Source: Gemmata sp051859125 (GTDB lineage: Bacteria > Planctomycetota > Planctomycetia > Gemmatales > Gemmataceae). Taken from it: a stretch of 64,000 nt of DNA. The position numbers were made by a program, and so were the translations under genes. The DNA is taken from NCBI RefSeq assembly GCF_051859125.1, contig NZ_JBHYGG010000223.1:49828-113827 (forward strand), given 5' to 3'. The notes beneath the pieces were generated by a model. It did no database searches. It worked only from the letters and a program-made list of their open reading frames with translations, and had not been told where the DNA came from. This document shows, in pieces, positions 62,235 through 64,000 of the stretch (within the stretch, counting starts at the first letter, position 1; every line of letters begins with the position of its first letter).

Positions 62235-62930
62235 CTACTCCTTGCCCAGAATCAGATCGACGACCCAGCACCCGCGGCAGTGCGGGCCGTTACTGCGGCA
62301 GTGGTTCAGCACGTCGTCGCTGTCGCACCCGGCGTCTTGCAGCGCATCGGCGAGGATCGGCATGCGGTCGAACGCGCGCTCGGCGTAGATCCCCTCCGCG
62401 AGCGCGACAACCGTTGACGTGCGCCACGCCGGATCGATCGCGACCGAGCGGAACGGGTTGCCGAAGATGTCGCGGAGCAACAACGATTGAGTCCGCCACT
62501 CGTCGGCTTCTCGCCTCGCCATCAGTGCCCCAAACTTCGCCTCGTCCTCGCAAACAGCGAGTAGTTCTTCATCACCAATCAGGGTGATCGACGAAAAGAC
62601 ATTCGGCATTACAGAACCGAGATCGAGGTTGATTCCGAGCCCACAAACAGCGGTCGACGTGTACTGATTGCCGCCTTTGAGGTAAATGTTGTCGTCTGCT
62701 GCTTTCGCCTGGACCGATGCCACTTGCAACTCGTCCGCAGTTGCCAATCCGTCAGCGAATCGCTCGGCAACAAGGACCATCGACCGACTGCCTTCCTCCG
62801 ACATGCTCTCCCAAACACGCCGACAGCATGCCACGCCGAACAGCCGCAGCTTGCGGTTGCTCGCCTTCGCCCGCAGGAACTCCAGCATCGGCGCCGGGTC
62901 GGTGCAAGTCAGCCACTCGTGTTCGGTCAC
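62235..62930 (-). CDS. Gemmata-type conserved hypothetical protein
   Basis: A 231-residue protein opening MTEHEWLTCTDPAPMLEFLR and containing KLRLFGVACCRRVWESM, LLRDIFGNPFRSVAIDPAWR and AFDRMPILADALQDAGCDSD, ending CRGCWVVDLILGKE. I associate this EWLxCTDPxPMLEFLR / GNPFRPVxxDPAW pattern with a large paralogous family in Gemmata genomes; no function is known to me. The paired cysteines (VACCRR) and the CRGC near the end could bind metal. The start is a GTG. Confidence 0.78.
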   Translation of the reverse strand: MTEHEWLTCTDPAPMLEFLRAKASNRKLRLFGVACCRRVWESMSEEGSRSMVLVAERFADGLATADELQVASVQAKAADDNIYLKGGNQYTSTAVCGLGINLDLGSVMPNVFSSITLIGDEELLAVCEDEAKFGALMARREADEWRTQSLLLRDIFGNPFRSVAIDPAWRTSTVVALAEGIYAERAFDRMPILADALQDAGCDSDDVLNHCRSNGPHCRGCWVVDLILGKE

Positions 62931-62960
62931 GGCGTCGGCTCCGGTCGTGGCGCATCAATC

Positions 62961-63067
62961 TTTCGAGCCACGGGGCTTGCCCCCGTGGTGTTCCGCTCTC
63001 CCAAGCACCACGGGGGCAAGCCCCGTGGCTCGAAAGCAACATGGGGATGAACCCCGTGGCTCGAAAG
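62961..63067. repeat. Palindrome with a third arm, CGAGCCACGGGG family
   Basis: Arms TTTCGAGCCACGGGGCTTGC followed by CCCCGTGGTG (62961-62990), and the reverse CACCACGGGG with CAAGCCCCGTGGCTCGAAAG (63006-63036). A shorter third copy ATGGGGATGAACCCCGTGGC followed by TCGAAAG lies at 63041-63067. It fills the gap between trpC and the Gemmata-type hypothetical gene. Confidence 0.85.
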
Positions 63068-63076
63068 CGCCAAACA

Positions 63077-63859
63077 TCACTCCCCGCGGAGGGCGTCGAG
63101 GGCCGCGCCGATGTCGGGGGAGCGCATCAGCGACTCGCCCACCAGCACCGCACGCGCGCCGGCCGTGCCGAGCCGCACGAGGTCCGCGTGCGACGTGATG
63201 CCGCTCTCGCTCACCACCGTGCGGTCGGCGGGGATCTTCGGCAGCAGGTCGAGCGTGTGCTCCACCCGCGTCGTGAACGAGCGGAGGTCGCGGTTGTTGA
63301 TGCCGACGACCGGCCCGCCGGCGGCGAGCACCCGCGGCAACTGGTCGGCGTCGTGCAGTTCGATGAGCGTGTGCAGCCCGAGCGCCGCCGCCTGCCGCTG
63401 GAGCGTGGCGAGTTCGTCGCTTGGGAGGCACTCGGCAATGAGCAGGACGGCGTCGGCCCCCGCAACACGCGCTTCGAGGAGTTGGTAGCGGTCGATGACG
63501 AAGTCCTTCCGCAGCACCGGGCACCCGACCGCCGCGCGAACGGCGGTGAGGTACGCGAGGCTGCCCTGGAAGTAGTCCGCGTCGGTGAGCACGCTGATCG
63601 CGGCCGCACCGTGCGCCTCGTAGGTCTTCGCGATGACGACCGGGTCGAAGCCGGCGCGGATCACCCCGGCCGACGGCGACGCCTTCTTCACCTCGGCGAT
63701 GACCGTGATCTGCCCGTCCCGGCGAAGTGCGGCTGTGAAGTCGCGGGTCGGCGGCAGCGCCGCGACGCGGCGTTCGAGTTCGGCGTCGGGTGCGGCCGCG
63801 CGCGCAGTCGCGACCTCGCGCCGCTTCGTCTCCATGATCTTGTCGAGAATCGTTGGCAT
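63077..63859 (-). CDS. trpC: Indole-3-glycerol phosphate synthase
   Basis: Converts carboxyphenylamino-deoxyribulose phosphate to indole-3-glycerol phosphate in tryptophan synthesis. The 260-residue protein is a TIM barrel with the catalytic motifs AEVKKASPSAGVI, VLTDADYFQGSLAYL, RKDFVIDRYQLLEARVAGAD and GINNRDLRSF, and SESGITSHADL. The ATG at 63859 gives the standard start MPTILDKIMETKRREV; the frame is open further upstream but the sequence there is not family-like. No other trp gene is next to it. A palindrome lies 10 bases after its stop. Confidence 0.94.
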   Translation of the reverse strand: MPTILDKIMETKRREVATARAAAPDAELERRVAALPPTRDFTAALRRDGQITVIAEVKKASPSAGVIRAGFDPVVIAKTYEAHGAAAISVLTDADYFQGSLAYLTAVRAAVGCPVLRKDFVIDRYQLLEARVAGADAVLLIAECLPSDELATLQRQAAALGLHTLIELHDADQLPRVLAAGGPVVGINNRDLRSFTTRVEHTLDLLPKIPADRTVVSESGITSHADLVRLGTAGARAVLVGESLMRSPDIGAALDALRGE

Positions 63860-63947
63860 GAACGCGGGTCGCTCGTTTGGGTGCGGTGCATAGCTCCGAA
63901 GCGTGGCGGTATGGGATGACGTGTCGGGTGAACGTCGCGGGTGGAAC

Positions 63948-64000
63948 CCCCTCACCCGCCGCGAAGCGCGGCGACCTCTCCCCCGAGACCGGGGGCGAGG
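63948..64000. repeat. Arm of the CTCACCCGCC family, cut by the window end
   Basis: CCCCCTCACCCGCCGCGAAG followed by CGCGGCGACCTCTCCCCC matches the right arm of the palindrome at 596-778 in reverse orientation. The second arm would lie beyond the window. Confidence 0.75.

Noticed and set aside
1..64000. CRISPR arrays, transposase genes, integrases and prophage genes
   Set aside because: No regularly spaced short repeats and no recognisable transposase, integrase, capsid or terminase sequence were found on either strand.

Overview
The window looks like chromosomal DNA of a Gemmata-type planctomycete (family Gemmataceae). It is GC-rich throughout and carries several hallmarks of that group: two twin-arginine DUF1501 proteins, two large Ser/Thr kinases with extra sensor domains, many WD40 and TPR proteins, 'LEDR-P' giant surface proteins, and genes for making tetrahydromethanopterin (H4MPT). 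No rRNA, tRNA, CRISPR array, transposase or prophage was recognised.

Layout. 1-6.6 kb: DinB-like protein, an LptB-like ABC ATPase with a long C-terminal extension, a secreted HExxH protein, an SRPBCC-epimerase fusion and histidine ammonia-lyase. 6.6-17.2 kb: an esterase followed by two tandem WD40 proteins, a small regulator-like protein, a very large acidic coiled-coil membrane protein that has lost its stop codon, and two more WD40 proteins. 17.5-22.3 kb: hydrolase-methyltransferase pair, a small island of Imm22-like, HicB-like and MazEF genes, and a GH3-family adenylating enzyme. 22.3-25.4 kb: pabB, DUF447 and beta-RFAP synthase, a three-gene operon that links 4-aminobenzoate synthesis to the first committed step of H4MPT. 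25.5-35.1 kb: two TlpA-like thioredoxins, a lysine-rich mini-protein, a CobW GTPase, WD40, TPR, DUF1501 and TolB-like proteins. 35.3-44.2 kb: kinase-WD40 fusion, PriA, a redoxin lipoprotein and a GYF-kinase.

44.2-52.4 kb is the most unusual region. It holds two surface-protein genes on the minus strand that share an N-terminal anchor sequence and an upstream promoter-like leader. One is intact. The other needs three frame changes, all at short homopolymers. A roughly 65-bp copy of the 3' end of the neighbouring kinase gene lies before the second unit, which points to a segmental duplication. 52.8-59.8 kb is an operon of a PilM/PilN-like fusion and two large single-pass proteins. 59.9-64 kb holds cysteine synthase, a zinc-ribbon membrane protein, endonuclease III, a Gemmata-type hypothetical and trpC.

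Many intergenic gaps contain palindromic elements of about 65-180 bp. Most belong to one sequence family; they sit next to stop codons, between divergent promoters and once inside pabB. This looks like a REP/MITE-type family spread through the genome.
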